Assembly: GCA_009760855.2 (NCBI GenBank)
Contig: WPIO01000050.1
Span: 1-64,000, forward strand
Direction of reading: 5' to 3'
Length of the DNA: 64,000 bases
DNA from: Cristatella mucedo
Lineage: Eukaryota; Bryozoa; Phylactolaemata; Cristatellidae
Part shown: one piece after another, positions 37,513 to 49,693 of the stretch
Numbering within the stretch: the first letter of the stretch is position 1
Layout of the letters: each line of letters opens with the position of its first letter
Notes under the pieces: generated by a model
Databases searched by the model: none
What the model saw: only the letters and a program-made list of their open reading frames with translations
Told to the model about the DNA's origin: nothing
Position numbers and translations under genes: made by a program

Positions 37513-38084
37513 ATGTTCTGGGTGAGAGCAGCGCCGGCCCTTTGCTCTTGCCCTGATATTGACCACAGCCCACGTGGACGGCCACCTGCTGCTTCCACTT
37601 GACGGGGCTATCGCCTGCAGAGATCAGAGGCGCCCGACAAGTTGCTCGGGGCACCACACCGCTGTCGACATGGAGCACTGATCGGCCGCGCAGACAGTCG
37701 GCCTGCTGCTTTTTCGGATGCTGCACCTGACTACTGAAGTGAGCTTACAGAGCAGCAGCAGGAGCGCTAACACTGGAGTAGCAGTGGATGGGCCATCGCT
37801 TTGCGGAGGCACGTTACGATCACGTGCTCTAATGTGCAGCTACTGCAGTAAGGTGGTGAAGTGAGTAGAGACAAAGTTTGAGTAGGAGGAGAGACAAAGT
37901 GCCTTAAAAGGCCTTTCTCTTTCCTGCAGCGACAGATGCCTAGAGCACATTCTGTCTCATGAGTTCATACTTCACCTTTACCCGTCTGCATGTAGACTGA
38001 AGGGAAAGCTAAATGATACAGTTTAGCTGATCAAGCAGCCTCATTTATAGAGGGGTAAAAATAATACTAGCTAATTAAACAGCC

Positions 38085-38232
38085 TCTTTTCCGTTATAGC
38101 GACAGGAGCGCCTTTACGGCTATCACCACCACTTTTAGTGGCAATATAGGATTGCCCACCGCAGGATTCGAATACACAACCTCGGAACCGAGGTCGTGAA
38201 AGCAACCGCCTTACCTAGTGTGCCATCGCAGC
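38085..38232 (-). mobile_element. tRNA-derived SINE
   Basis: Antisense copy with B box (GGATTCGAATACAC region), hairpin arms and A box (CACACTAGGTAAGGCGG on the minus strand). Confidence 0.78.
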
Positions 38233-38264
38233 TGGAGTAGAAGAATCTCAATCGTTATCCACCC

Positions 38265-38335
38265 TCCCCCTCCTTGCAGTGGGCAATAAAGTATTGCTTG
38301 CTTAAGGACTCAAACCCGTGACTTGGTTCATTTCT
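38265..38335 (-). mobile_element. SINE fragment next to the full copy
   Basis: CTTGCAGTGGGCAATAAAGT and GGACTCAAACCCGTGACTTG match the B-box half. It belongs with the 48.2 kb variant (GCAGTGGGCAATAAAG). Confidence 0.5.
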
Positions 38336-38339
38336 CGAC

Positions 38340-39390
38340 AAACTAATTTATTTCGCAACACAATCATTACCGAAGTGTCAGCAGAGGCGAGCTCACGTTA
38401 GCTACTTCGGATTTCCATCCGCCATCATTTACTGCCATTATCATGGCCCAAAAACTTGTCTCCAACACTCGTTTCCCGCTGAGTTCATTCTCTTTGAGAA
38501 TCATGAGTTGGAACGTTCTCCAAGGTCAATGAGATTGGAACAGAGCGGTGCTGCTTCGGCTGTCAGTGGGCTTTGCGACCTCGCGTTCGTACAGCTCTCC
38601 GAGGACTGTCACCCTAGACAGGATGACGGCAGCTGCTTGGCTACTACACACAGCCGAGGTGTGCGGTTTGTTTTGATGGTGCTCTCGTGGCAACTCCTTA
38701 GAAGCCCGAGAACGCCCTGCGCCCAACGTCGCCTTCCTTCTCGTTTTCTTAGTCCCAGCAACCGCTGCCAGACTTTGCTTTGCGGCGACCGACACAGGCT
38801 ACCGAGCTGCTGCTACCAGCCACGCCGGCGATACAGGCACTCGGCCAACGTGACTTAGCTTCCGAGTTAACTGGCAGTAGAGACGATCTCAGTTTAAAAG
38901 CTCAGTGTGACTCAGAGGCCGTGTGCAGAGTGGGCCTCTCTTGCATCATAAGAGATTGCACTATAAATGCAAAACAATCATTTCTTACTTCCTTTTCGAA
39001 TAATTCAGTAGCCACCTATTGCATTAGCATGACATTATGACATTTTACTCCATCCCTCGGTTTCAATGCAGTAGACTGCAAGCAGCACAACTCGTTTTAA
39101 GGCCTTCAATCTTTTGTCTCAGCTTGGTAAATAGTTCACTGAAAACAGAGGGTTTCTAGGCACACGGCTCAAGTTATGCCCTCGTTGGAGACAGATATTT
39201 AAATTAATCTTATTACCAGGACAAGACCCGGCTTCTGCTTTTTGGCAAACTTACACGCATATCGTAATAGAATAAATACAAGCAATGTAGCCAAGTCATT
39301 AGCACATTTATGGAGCAGTACAAATAGCGGAAATGCTTTACAAATTGCCGGCCGAACTTCAAAATCATTAGTGGCATCCTACTCAGACAA
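38340..39390. other. Unassigned sequence
   Basis: A Lys/Arg-rich minus ORF (38,795-38,526) and an overlapping + ORF compete; neither has domain or splice support. Confidence 0.25.
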
Positions 39391-39395
39391 ATAAT

Positions 39396-39700
39396 AACAA
39401 TAACAATACATTTGATGTAGAACCATTTGAGAACTCGATCGCTTTCTTGGCACTCTACATTTGTGCCAAAAGAAACGCGATAGAATGGTTACTGGTAGCA
39501 TGATCAATGAAGAATCAGACTGGAATGTTTAGGGGGTGACATGCACAGGAGCAGCAAGCAAGTACGGCTAGTGGCAGCATGCACAGTGTCAGCATCCATG
39601 CGCATAGACAATCTTATCTGATAGCTCACTGTGAATGCTATACAGAGAGACCTTGACGTGATCTCAGTCAATCTCTGACGCAGTTCTGCCAGCTAGCTGA
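39396..39700 (-). mobile_element. Degenerate LINE family B 3' end
   Basis: AATAACAATACATTTGATG, TTTGAGAACTCGATCGC and GCAGCATGCACAGTGTCAGC match the antisense family B 3' UTR. Confidence 0.55.
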
Positions 39701-40099
39701 CCAGTTTAAGAAAGAACATGAATGAAACCATATAGCAAGAGAAACAAAGTCCATATGAATAGCTAAGCAAACTGGAGCAGTGCACCGGATAAGCTTGTCC
39801 ATTTGCGATCTATTTGAGCATCCGGCACTAGCTGTAGCACCAAGGCGATGCAGCATTATTAGCCGAGCTAATGAGCACTTCAGATACTTTATTCTTCCTA
39901 GATAGTGTCTAAAAATCAACCTTTGGGCGGTACTCGAACACACATGCACTTACAGTAAATTGGTTACAGTAAACACTACTCTCAGGAACCATCAACACGT
40001 ACGAGAAGCGTCACCTTTCAGTGGTGGCTGAACTACAGACAGACAGACAGAGATACACATCACTTGCACTTTAATTATTTCTGCACGACTCGATTCAAA

Positions 40100-42190
40100 C
40101 GGACCGATACATGCATTACACCCCAACATTCAAGAGTGACATCAGCCGGGCACGTCTCGCAAATGACGCGAGCTCTCGATCGCCCGTCCAGATGCCCCAC
40201 CGCAAAGCCATGATTACCGATCTGGCGTCTCGAGGACGCCCGTCGGACACGTAGCAGCAGGGTAGCTATCAGTCAAGCGGGCGCCCTGGCTGACCGTCAA
40301 TTATTTAAGCGCCAATAATTATCGACGCCGCCGCCATTTCGAACGCTCCTGCGACTCTGTGTGGGCGCGAAAAATCCGCACCCTCATAGATTGTTTGGTC
40401 TCGGGGCATGCGCGGGCCTGAGGAAGACGCACAGTGAGCCGTATCGAATCGTCGCAAATTGAATTGGTGAACGAATAATTCCCCCCCCCCCAGCGGTGCT
40501 GCACCGCTGGGGCAGGGCCCACATCGCTAGCGACACGCCCGGTACTCATTCCCCACGCGTAGGTGGAACACCCCCAAGCTGTCTCGCATTTGCCCTGGCT
40601 TTAGATATCAAAATGTGTCGCAGCGCCACGCCCTCCACGTTTCATACGTAGCTAAGACGGCTTTTTTGCAAGTGCCTGCAGATTTTGTCGGCATTGGCGC
40701 CCCTTTACCTCCAAATCAAAGGCGACGTCGCACGGCGGCTGGGACGCGTCGGACACCGCCGGCTGCCGGTAGGTGTCGAAGCGCCTCCGCCGGGGTCAGT
40801 CGGGGTCATTCAACAGGCGTGTTGCGATACGTTTCACGATAGGAATATTAACAACGAATCTACAGCGTGCTGAAGGCAAACGTATTTATTTATCATAACC
40901 GTTAACGCACAGCTTGGGGTTTTAATCGTTGCGCCCTGAATAGGGCAAGGTCATGAGCCGTTACGGCTGCAGGAAATAGTCCTTCAAATTCGTTGCCATC
41001 CAAAATAACGATATGGCGCCAACTAACGATCCCTCGAGATTGCTGCACCGGTCGCCTAGGGCCGTTCGAGCCCTTGCCGAAAATCCGCGGCCCAGATCGC
41101 TAGCCCGCAGGGCGGGCACATTTTGGCATTGCATTTTCGTCAACTGCGGCCGACGAAATGGCCGCCTACGGTCGGGTGACCAGACGGTACGTGCGGGCAC
41201 TCTTGGGTGGGCGGCAACCTGAAGGCCATCTGAAGGTCACCTCCAAAATGCCGCCGCCCAGGTCAGCCGCAGGTTGACCGCTCGATCGGCGCCCGCTTTC
41301 TGCAAAACTCATCAACGCGCGACGTGACGTAACGGCAGCGCCAGCTCAACCCGCCGGTATAGGGTATGTACTTTATTTACTATAGGATAGATTGTTGCCG
41401 AGGCCTAATAAAAGGTCGGCGCCCTGACTTAAGCGGGTGTGAGGATTTGAGACTCGCGGGATAACGTCGGAGCACCGATGTGAGCTCCAGACAATACAGA
41501 TCGCTGGTGTTTGTCGCGACAGCTGCTGAATGCCTGTAACCCCGGCTGCTGTTAATTAGAGTTGTCCGCAGCGTCGATCCGGACAAGACGTGGATGAGAC
41601 CTTCATTTTTCTAGGAAAATCGCCTCCGCAGGAAGAATGCGACCGCGCTTCCAAGAAACTTCGAGGTGCGGCGGCTCTTCGTACCTCCCATCGCTCCTGC
41701 TGCGGTAGGTTTTCCCAGAGTAGCGAAGGCACGCACGATTGCCAACACGATTGCCTGGGACGCTTAGGGCGCACGGCCACAGCCGCCGCGCCCTCCAGAT
41801 CGCGCCAGGCGGTGCACTCCCAAAAGGCCGCGGCGTCCTTGGCCCCGACTAGCGGAGGTCCGCGGCCTTCGCGATGAGGGCGTCACGCCCTGGATTTCGG
41901 CCGCTGCTCACTCCGCCGCGAAGCTCCGGCCGCGGCTGCACACCGGCGGACGCACGGACGAGTGCGGAAAGGGGCCGCCAAGCTGGCGACGAGCGCGCGG
42001 ATAGCTTCCGGCGGAAGCACTTCGAAAAGAATTTACTCGCTTACTCGCTTGAGCGCGGCGGCAGCCGCGCGACGCGCTCGATGCGACAGGGATCCGACGT
42101 GCTCTTTGCCCTCATAGCGGTGCTGGCAGCGTTACGTTACTGTGTCTCCGGCTGCAGCAGCGCTAGTGGAGTCTCACGGAGACAAGAAAA
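40100..42190. other. CpG-rich block upstream of the signal-peptide-like exon
   Basis: Frequent CG, long ORFs on both strands of low credibility, and a possible donor CG|GTAGGT at about 41,706. No exon chain can be built. Confidence 0.35.
40488..40512. repeat. Perfect 12-bp inverted repeat after a poly-C run
   Basis: CCCCAGCGGTGC, one T, GCACCGCTGGGG. A C-run precedes it from 40,481. Confidence 0.9.
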
Positions 42191-42192
42191 AA
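42081..42192 (+). CDS. Signal-peptide-like exon running into a LINE B insertion
   Basis: The ATG at 42081 gives MRQGSDV, then a hydrophobic core LFALIAVLAAL, then CVSGCSSASG, a good signal peptide with a small-residue cleavage region. It lies in CpG-rich DNA. The sequence CGGAGACAAG at its end resembles an exon 3' end, but a GT does not follow. Instead LINE B sequence starts at about 42,193 and the frame stays open into RT-derived sequence for a further ~100 codons. Either the donor was destroyed by the insertion, or the exon is chimeric or dead. A longer ORF starts at 41,874, but its N-terminal part looks like GC-rich noise. Confidence 0.3.
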
Positions 42193-42868
42193 ACTCACCG
42201 CTTGATGGCCTACCGGCATGTGCAATCAGGCAATTACAGCTAGTGCAAAACTCTGTAGCTAGGCTTGTCTGTGGTGTGAGCATCGCAGTTGCTACATCAT
42301 ACCACTTCTCTCCGACCTGCACCGGCTACCGGTCAAGCAAACGGGTCGATTTCAAGGTTTTGTCGCTCACTTTTAGGTCACTTCATTCTTTGGCTCCAGC
42401 CTATCTCTCAGATCTACTCCCCCACCAGGCATCATACCACCGGCTTTTCGGAATCCAGCAGTTAACCAATACCTCGTACAAACCTCAAATCGTTTGGAGA
42501 CCGTGCATTTAGTTCGTGTGCTCCCAAAGCCTGGAACTCACTCCCGACTTGAGTCAGAACATCCCCTGACTTGACCACATTTAAAAGAACTTAAAAACAC
42601 GCCTATTTAGGCCCGCATTTAGTGGGTCCCGGCGATTCGTCCCTTATGTGCTTATGCGTGCTGACACTGTGCATGCTGCCACTAACCACATTTGCATGCT
42701 GACCCTGCGCTTGTCACCCCTAACCATGTTATTCATGTTTATCAAGCATGATATTAATCACGATTCAATCGCTTTTCCCTTTGCAGCAAATGTAAAGCGC
42801 CTAGAAAGAGATTGAGTTCTCTGAGGGCGCTTTATCAAGTGAATAATAATTCTCATAATTATTATTAA
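42193..42868 (+). mobile_element. LINE family B 3' part with tail
   Basis: From GATGGCCTACCGGCATGTGC (LPACAIRQLQ) through the 3' UTR to the hairpin GCGCC/GGCGC and an AT-rich tail at 42,846-42,868. It is well preserved. It begins directly after a signal-peptide-like exon. Confidence 0.78.
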
Positions 42869-42924
42869 GACACGAGTGGGCGAACGTGAGCGGCGAACGA
42901 GACTCGATATTCATTCCCCCAGCG

Positions 42925-42978
42925 GGTACACATACAAGCGAGGTACACAGCGTACAAGCGGGTACACATACAAGCTAG
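42925..42978. repeat. Short tandem repeat of ACAAGC / GGTACACA
   Basis: Three imperfect copies of a unit containing GGGTACACATACAAGC. Confidence 0.6.
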
Positions 42979-43561
42979 AGGCTGACTCACCGCAGACAAA
43001 GGAGTGCATCTGCGGTGGGCCACGTGCTTACATCAGTGGCTTCACCGAGTCAATTGCTTAACCACCTGCTGCAGGTGGGGTTTATCGTTAGTGGTCGAGA
43101 AGCAGCAGGCGCAAACAACAGCACTGAGACGCACGCCGTAAGGTTCAAAGTCAGCAAGACCAGGATCGACCGCGGAGCGCACACACGCGCTCGGTATTTC
43201 GCTGGGCCGTCGCTGAGACCACCTCGGCACCGACGCCTTCGGGACGATCGACCTTGACCCCTGTAGAAGGAGGTTTAGGCAAGGCTATTCTCCTGCAAGC
43301 TTCATCTCCTCGTAAATACGACAGAGTGCTCATGTGAAATAATAAAAACTGCTGTTTCTACAATCACTATTATTCTGAGTCGTGTGCGTATTGACTAGCG
43401 TTTAGCGACCGCTAGCAATCCGATCGATTGCCTCGCCGGTTTCGGCCTCTGCATGGCTGAGCCCGAGTAGAAAGCTCCGACAGGCTTGTTGATGCAGACG
43501 GCACGCCTTCGTCCAAAATCATCATAGACCTGTCCTAAAATAAAAGGGCGCCCAGCCGTCC

Positions 43562-43686
43562 GGGCGTCTCGCTTTTCCGTTAGGGCGTGCCGCTCTTCCG
43601 GCCGACGAGGGCGTGCCGCTCTTCCGGCCGACGAGGGCGTGCCGATCTTCCGTTAGGGCATCCCTCTCTTTCGGCCGGCGAGGGCG
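43562..43686. repeat. 26-bp GC-rich tandem repeat, about 4.5 copies
   Basis: Two exact units, 43,583-43,608 and 43,609-43,634 (GGGCGTGCCGCTCTTCCGGC...), with diverged units on both sides. Confidence 0.88.
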
Positions 43687-43689
43687 TTC

Positions 43690-45530
43690 AACCACAGCCG
43701 GGCAATCTCGTCAGATCCGTTTAAAACGAGGCAACGACTTCCATCTAGGCAAAGAATGACGGGCGACTCGTCATTCGTAGTCCGGGTTCGCGGGCGAAGA
43801 ATAACGGTTCAAAGGTCAGATCTCGCGGATCTCTCGCAGCTTGATCTTCAATAGGGAAACAGCTAGCCAAGGCTGCTTACCTAGTCTTGTCGCCGAGTGC
43901 GGGCTCACAATGGCGTCTCTCGTGTTTCCCTTGTTCGTGGATAACTCCAAACGCCGTTTTGGGGTGGCGCTTTTCTCAATTCACTCGTGGGTGTAGTTAC
44001 CTATACTTTAGACCGGCTTTCTCCGCTTCTCATCATCCATTTCTCTTCGGACCCTTCGGGTCTACGGTTTAATGTACCAACTTGGAATGGCAGCCCTCCA
44101 ATGGATCTTCGCCGGAGTCCCGGGCCTCGGCGAGCGCGCGAGGAGCCGCCCAACAAAAGCCCGTCGGCCGCCAGCGACTGACCGTCCGCGGCCGCTGCGG
44201 TCGCCGCAGGGAGACCGCGGCAGCAGCGGACCGAGCAGGTTTCGCCGGCGGAGCGCCCGCCGCCTGCCGCCGCCTTCTCCGGGGGGGGGGGGCTAATGTA
44301 AGCTAATCTTTCTCTGCCCGCCGCCGCCACCACAGCCGCCGCGTAGGTGGCCGGAAGGCGCAACGACTTTCCCCCTGGGGGCCAAACCGCTCCTCGTCAG
44401 GACTTGCGACGGTGCGCCGCTGGCCGAGCTCCGCTCCAGCCGGCCGCCGCAAAGCTCTTCGCTTGCCCAGCGGACTCGAAGCAATCGGTAGCCGATCGGA
44501 CCGACAAACGGGAACCGAGCACAGAGACATGAGATAACCCATATTTTAGAGGCTCCTCGGACGGTCGCAATCGTTAGCCGATAGGACTCGGCGCAATGAT
44601 TAGCCGATAGGACATTCTCTCGCCAGCTATTCAAGTTGTCTAGCATTCCGCCATCCGATGAGAGTGGAGTCTGCGAAGGGCACGCTCGCGCCTGCGTACT
44701 GACAGGCTGGTCGAACGCTCGAAGTACCGGTTTCGGGATGGACGCCAACAGGTCACGAGGTTAAGTGCGAGTCAGAGGTTAGGCGGCTCTTTTTAACGGA
44801 AGCCGGTGGCTGGCGGGCAGCCGCTAGCGGCGTCGGAGTTATTCCTCAGTGGTTCCAACGTGCGCGAGAATGTGGACATGCGCTCAGCAGTAACTCTTCA
44901 ACCGGTTGTGCAGGCCTGATCTGCGGGCGCACTTCGTTCTCCCCGGCGAGCGCTCCTCTGCTGACGACCAAGAGAATCGAGCGAGCGAGTCAAAGCCAAG
45001 CCACGTGCACTTTGCTGTCGATCGCCGTCCAGTCTGGCGAGCTGCCTGAGCACTAAGAAGCTGCAGCTGCAGCGCAGCTGCAGCAGCAGCTGCGCCCTCT
45101 GCGATGGCGGCTTCGAGTCCTCCTCCTGCGAGTCCTCCGCCTCCAGGTTTGACAGGCTGACTGACCTGCAGTTTGAGTGCGATGCAATACATTGTGTAGC
45201 GTCTGTACAAGCTCCTCGCTCGGCAGCTGCCCGATCCTTCCACTCTGCTATAGGTTGACCTTTGCTCTGCTTCGCCAGTTTGCCGCGCATGTACGCTTCA
45301 TGATGCGTAACACACCAGATCGAATTTTTTCTCGGGTAACTGCACTTTTTCATCGCCGATTATTAGCAAATTACGACTATCTGACCACATGCAGATCTTA
45401 TTCAGCCTACAATGTGTGCCCTCCTCCTCCTCCTCCTTCTCCTCATCTAAAATCACCTGTGAATCACGAAACCTCAAGACCCTTGACGTCGATGCTGTCC
45501 ACGCGAGAGTGTCTGCTTTGCCTCTGCTGC
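43690..45530. other. CpG-rich block, no gene recognised
   Basis: Contains G11 at 44,281-44,291 and a palindromic CAG/CTG run at 45,060-45,092. Minus-strand ORFs are compositionally biased. Confidence 0.35.
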
Positions 45531-46640
45531 TCAATCACTTTTCCGGCCTGTCGTTATTGGAAAAATTGCTACAACACGACACTATCTGACATGTTCGACA
45601 AATTTGTACTGCTGACTAAGCCCACTGTGTGTCTTCGTCCAAACGGCCTTTGCTTTGCCCCCAGACATTAAACTTGCTAGGTCTACTAAACTCAAGCTTG
45701 AAAAAGCGTACGAAAGGTCAGGTCTGACGGCTCATCGACAGGTCCTACGAGGACTACTGAGATCGCACTAATCAATCCTAGCAAAGTCCACGTCTAGCTT
45801 CTATAAACAAAATTGTTTGAATCACAGTTGCACGATCCAAAAATGCTGATGTCAGTGATCGAGAATCTCCTTAACCACTACCACGTTAGCTCCTTACCTA
45901 GTGATCTCTGTGATGATTTAGCTGATCGTTTCTCTAGCTTCTTTGTCCAGAATTATAGACGATGTCAAGGAGTCCATCCCTACGATGGCATCATCCCACT
46001 AGAATCCCGTTCCTCAATTCCTTGCAGCACCTCAATGTCTACGCTCAAGGAGGTCTTTAGTGACCTCATTCTAAAGTTCATACCCCAATCAACGAAGACA
46101 ACTAGTCCTTTGGGCTATATTCAGACTGTTTCGCTTCTACCATGTAATGATCTGCTGCTGCCATGCATAAGTAACATTCCAAATGTGTCATAAGCCTCAA
46201 GTCATGTCCCAGCACTTCTCAAAATGGCTGTACTCAGGCTACTACTAATAGAAAGCAACAGTAAACCAGGAGAACTTGAGCAACTATCTCCAGTCTCCCT
46301 TCCACCATTCCTATAAAAAACATTGGAACAAGCGTGGCAAACCAGCTGAACTCATAAATTGAAACTTCCCACCTAGCTAGTATGTTCCAGTCTGGTTTTT
46401 AGAGTTATTCACTTTACAGAATCAATATTGCTTCGGATGTACAATGAGAAACGTAGGAATGCAAACAAAGGAAGAGTATCTCTGCTTATTTCACTCAATC
46501 TTTTGGCAGCCTTTGATTCTATTGATCGCCAAGTCTTTCTTTAGCGCCTCTCTTCTCGCATGAATTACTGGCACTGCATTGCAATGGTCCAGGTCCTATC
46601 TCAGTTGGAGACTCCAGAGTATTAATCTGAATGAACAAAG
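45530..46640 (+). mobile_element. LINE fragment: endonuclease-RT linker and start of RT
   Basis: Decayed coding on the + strand: YNTTLSDMFDKFVLL with TVCLRPNG (linker after the endonuclease), LADRFSSFF, LSPVSLPPFL (RT motif 1 region) and AAFDSIDRQVFL (RT motif A). Several stops and frame changes. The 5' portion is the part absent from the other LINE copies here, so it cannot be assigned to A or B. Confidence 0.6.
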
Positions 46641-46990
46641 ATCACCTGAGAGAAAAAAGTTAAGCATGTATTCGGTATACTTAAACTATATCAGCCATGG
46701 CGGTTAAAGCTGCTCCAGAATTACGGCTGATAAGGGCCGCATACGTGGAGTATAATCATTATTCTGAAGCGCTTTGGGTTCGGATCGAGTCAGCTACACA
46801 GCGACCTTTGACCCAGTGAGTTTTAAACAGCGGTTAGTGCTGAGCACAGATTTAGCCCTCTGCGATTACCGAATTAACTTTCGCAAGACCGGTACGGATG
46901 AGGACTCACTGCATTAAAGAACGCTTGCTCTCGATCGCTCACGCGCTTTGCTATCGTACAAATTTCCGCGCGTGCGTCGGCACCACGGAG

Positions 46991-47089
46991 ATGCCACGCC
47001 TGCCACGTTTGGACACGCCTGCTTTGCTGGCTTCGGTAGGGCGCCTGCTCCGTCCTTGCTCCGTCTTGTTGATGCTGTTCCTTGTATAG
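46991..47089 (+). other. Short hydrophobic ORF, weak signal-peptide candidate
   Basis: The ATG at 46,991 opens a 32-codon ORF with a basic start and a VLLMLFLV end. The only donor (GTATAG) overlaps the stop. A real first exon is possible but unsupported. Confidence 0.12.
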
Positions 47090-48149
47090 GGGGCGCTAAT
47101 TCTTACGCCGCTGCAGTGCTATTGCAAAGCGACAACAACGCATGCAAGTCACTTGGTAATTGGGCGAAGCCAATGGGATAACATAAGTTGTTGACATTAA
47201 TTACTCTTACTATGGCGACGTTATAATTGAAGCAGACTTGCTTCGAGCGGCGCAGCTGTCAAGAAGTTTTCACTTTCTAAACATTTCGATATTTCTTTTC
47301 GAAATGTTGTGTGCCAGTCTTGGCACCACTGCCGTGACATTCAATGGAAAGCAAAAAGCAAAACTCGTTTCCGGATATTTTGTTTACTTATTTTTATGTT
47401 TATTATAATACACATTATAATAAATTGTATATTTATATTTATATTTATTTACTTATACTTTATACTAATTTTATTTGCATTGTGCAGATTACTCGTGAGT
47501 ATGCGCTTGCAAGCCGTCGTATTTAACTTTAAAAAGCCGGCAAAGCTACGTGGCTGTTGCACTCGAAGAGTTTTCTAGGCGGAACTCCAAAAGTCTGCAC
47601 TGGTTAATGTACGCATGCAGTAGCCAGCAGACCTAATCTCGTGCGCTTGTAGTTTCATGAGAACCAGTGTTTCTTTCTCAAACCTGAACCTGAAGGTTGC
47701 TCCCTAGGTGGACCATCATTGAGTCGCATTCGGAAAAAATTGTGCGCTGTAAAGGGATCCTAAAGAGTCATTATTTAATTTTAATTGTCACCACCGGCGA
47801 CGTTGGCAGAAGGCATCCAAAATTTGAAAAAAACAGAGTTCTAGATATGTCGCCCCGTCAACTGCCGTCTGACTGCGTGGCCTGATTGTACGGTGAATTG
47901 CTGCCAGGTACCCGTTTGACGTTAATATTTGGTAGAGACACACATCCTACTGAGGAAAGTCACAACTACATGAAAAGAGCAAAATCGTAACAATATTCAA
48001 GCCGGAGTAAAAAAAAAAAAAACTAAGCCGCGTAGCGTAAGCGGACCTGCGTAGAGATGATGAAAGGGTGAAGCTTTTCTTTCGGAGCTGAAGCCAGTCG
48101 TGAGAAAGAAAAAAAGGAATACAACATTAGACTGTTGAACCGCTTCGTT

Positions 48150-48265
48150 CACATAGCGTCAGGAAAGCCCAAACGGCCGAATCGCCACCGCTTGCAGTGG
48201 GCAATAAAGGATCGTCCTTTGCCGATCTTGAGCCCACTGCCCGTTTCTTGAGGAAGCACTTCATC
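48150..48265 (-). mobile_element. Degenerate tRNA-derived SINE
   Basis: CACCGCTTGCAGTGGGCAAT, then AAAGGATCGTCC and GATCTTGAGCCCACTGCC, is recognisable; the A-box half is poor. Confidence 0.55.
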
Positions 48266-49389
48266 CCAGAGGCTAAGACCCGGCAGGGGAATGGTGACTG
48301 TATAGATGTACCGCAGTGCTTTGCTTGACCCTCTTCTTAACACAGCAAGTACATTGTGCACGGGTGTGAAATGGCGAGGCGCGACATTTCCAGAAGCAGC
48401 CAATCATAGAAAGGCTGAAGGGGCGCGTCGGCTGCTTGATGGCGAGCCAGTTCCGTCGTGTCCTGCGAGCGCGGCCACGATCGGCTGGCCCTCTAATTGG
48501 CGCATGCGGTGCGCACACAGCGAGCGTACAACGGAGGAAGGAAATACGAATAGAGTTGGAAACTAGCAGCAAGATTTCTTCGTCATCTTGCAAGAACCCT
48601 TCCCGGCGGACGTGGTCTTCATCGTCTAGTGCACAATTGCGGTATTCTCACCGCTCTATCGCCAACAGCCACTAGTCGGAAAAAGAAGAGGCAGCGAACG
48701 GAAATTGAACGCGTGGCTAAAACTGACCGTCGATCATTGTCGCAGCGGAGTCAGTTATGCCATCGCGGAACCAGTGACTTGGGGCCAAGACTTCTGCTGA
48801 CAAGACTGTTTTTCAGCCGACCGATCCGACGCACTCTTACTTGTAGGCTTAAAGCCAGGTGAACGGTGACAGTCTGTTGCTGCTCCGTCACGTGGGAAAT
48901 GTAGTTTCGATCCGCGAAGCAGAGAGCACGGATCCCTTCGGCCCCTCCACTCGCACTCGATCCCCTCATCCTCTCCTAGGTTGGCCTTCCCTCCTCGCCC
49001 ACCCCACTCCCAACCACAACTCATCCCTCGAGTTGGTGGGAGGACAAAGCCGGCCTGTGGATGAACCACAGCCGTCAGACCACAGCTGACCACCGGCCTG
49101 TCCTTAGGCAGCAGCCACCAGGTGTTTGACCCTGGGGTGGTTAAGGGCACTTACCGGTCTGCCTGCACTGGCAGTGTGCCGGCGAGCCCGGTGTCTGTGA
49201 TAGGATCATATATACATAGAAACGCAAACCACAGGAAACGCGAAGTTTTTAGTCCGATTTCAAAACCGATTTCACCTGATGCTTTTCGCATCACTTTTCT
49301 GTCCGGCAAGTCATCTACTTAGGGCTGCTGTACTTTCTGAGGTGCAGCTACGGCTGGTTTTATTTCGCTTACAAGTCAGTTTTAATTAC

Positions 49390-49605
49390 GATGCAGCTGC
49401 CATGCTACTCGCTATCTCAGCTGCTCTCCTGACTCTGCTATCTTTCCCACATTTTCTTTTTGCGTGAGATAGAGCTTGGTGGCTGCCGAATGCGTACAGT
49501 AAGCCGCCTAGGCTGTGAGTTCGCTGTAAGCAAGTTTACTGTGTAGCACCCACATGGTGCTTGTGGATGCGTGGACAAACAGATGAACACACATGTCAAT
49601 GAGCA
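49390..49605 (+). mobile_element. Degenerate LINE family A 3' end downstream of the zinc-finger gene
   Basis: CTCCTGACTCTGCTATC, GTGAGATAGAGCTTGGTGGC and AGCACCCACATGGTGC are recognisable. It is antisense to the zinc-finger gene and starts just beyond its polyadenylation signal. Confidence 0.5.
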
Positions 49606-49654
49606 GCGTTAGTTGCTACTTAATTTGAATTCTTGGAAATATGCGAGCATACTT

Positions 49655-49660
49655 TTTATT
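49655..49660 (-). terminator. Polyadenylation signal AATAAA of the zinc-finger gene
   Basis: AATAAA on the minus strand lies about 34 bases beyond the stop codon at 49694. It is the closest canonical signal and would give a very short 3' UTR. Confidence 0.45.
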
Positions 49661-49693
49661 TAAGGATGTCAACCTTTAAAAATGCACTACATG

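Larger units (their letters stand above)
46640..49380. other. Unassigned sequence apart from a SINE relic at 48.2 kb
   Basis: A weak family A scrap (GTAGCCAGCAGACCTAATCTC) lies at 47,620-47,655. No gene recognised. Confidence 0.3.

Noticed and set aside
40961-41222. A second Kunitz-like domain (C...F-NCGRRN)
   Set aside because: Cysteine number and spacing do not fit the family.
41640-42080. An arginine-rich protein start at 41,874
   Set aside because: Composition-driven open frame in CpG-rich DNA; the internal ATG at 42,081 gives a better signal peptide.
45173-45243. A minus-strand first exon ending at CTGCAG|GTCAGT
   Set aside because: The donor is good, but the 24-codon peptide has no signal or domain and no partner exon.
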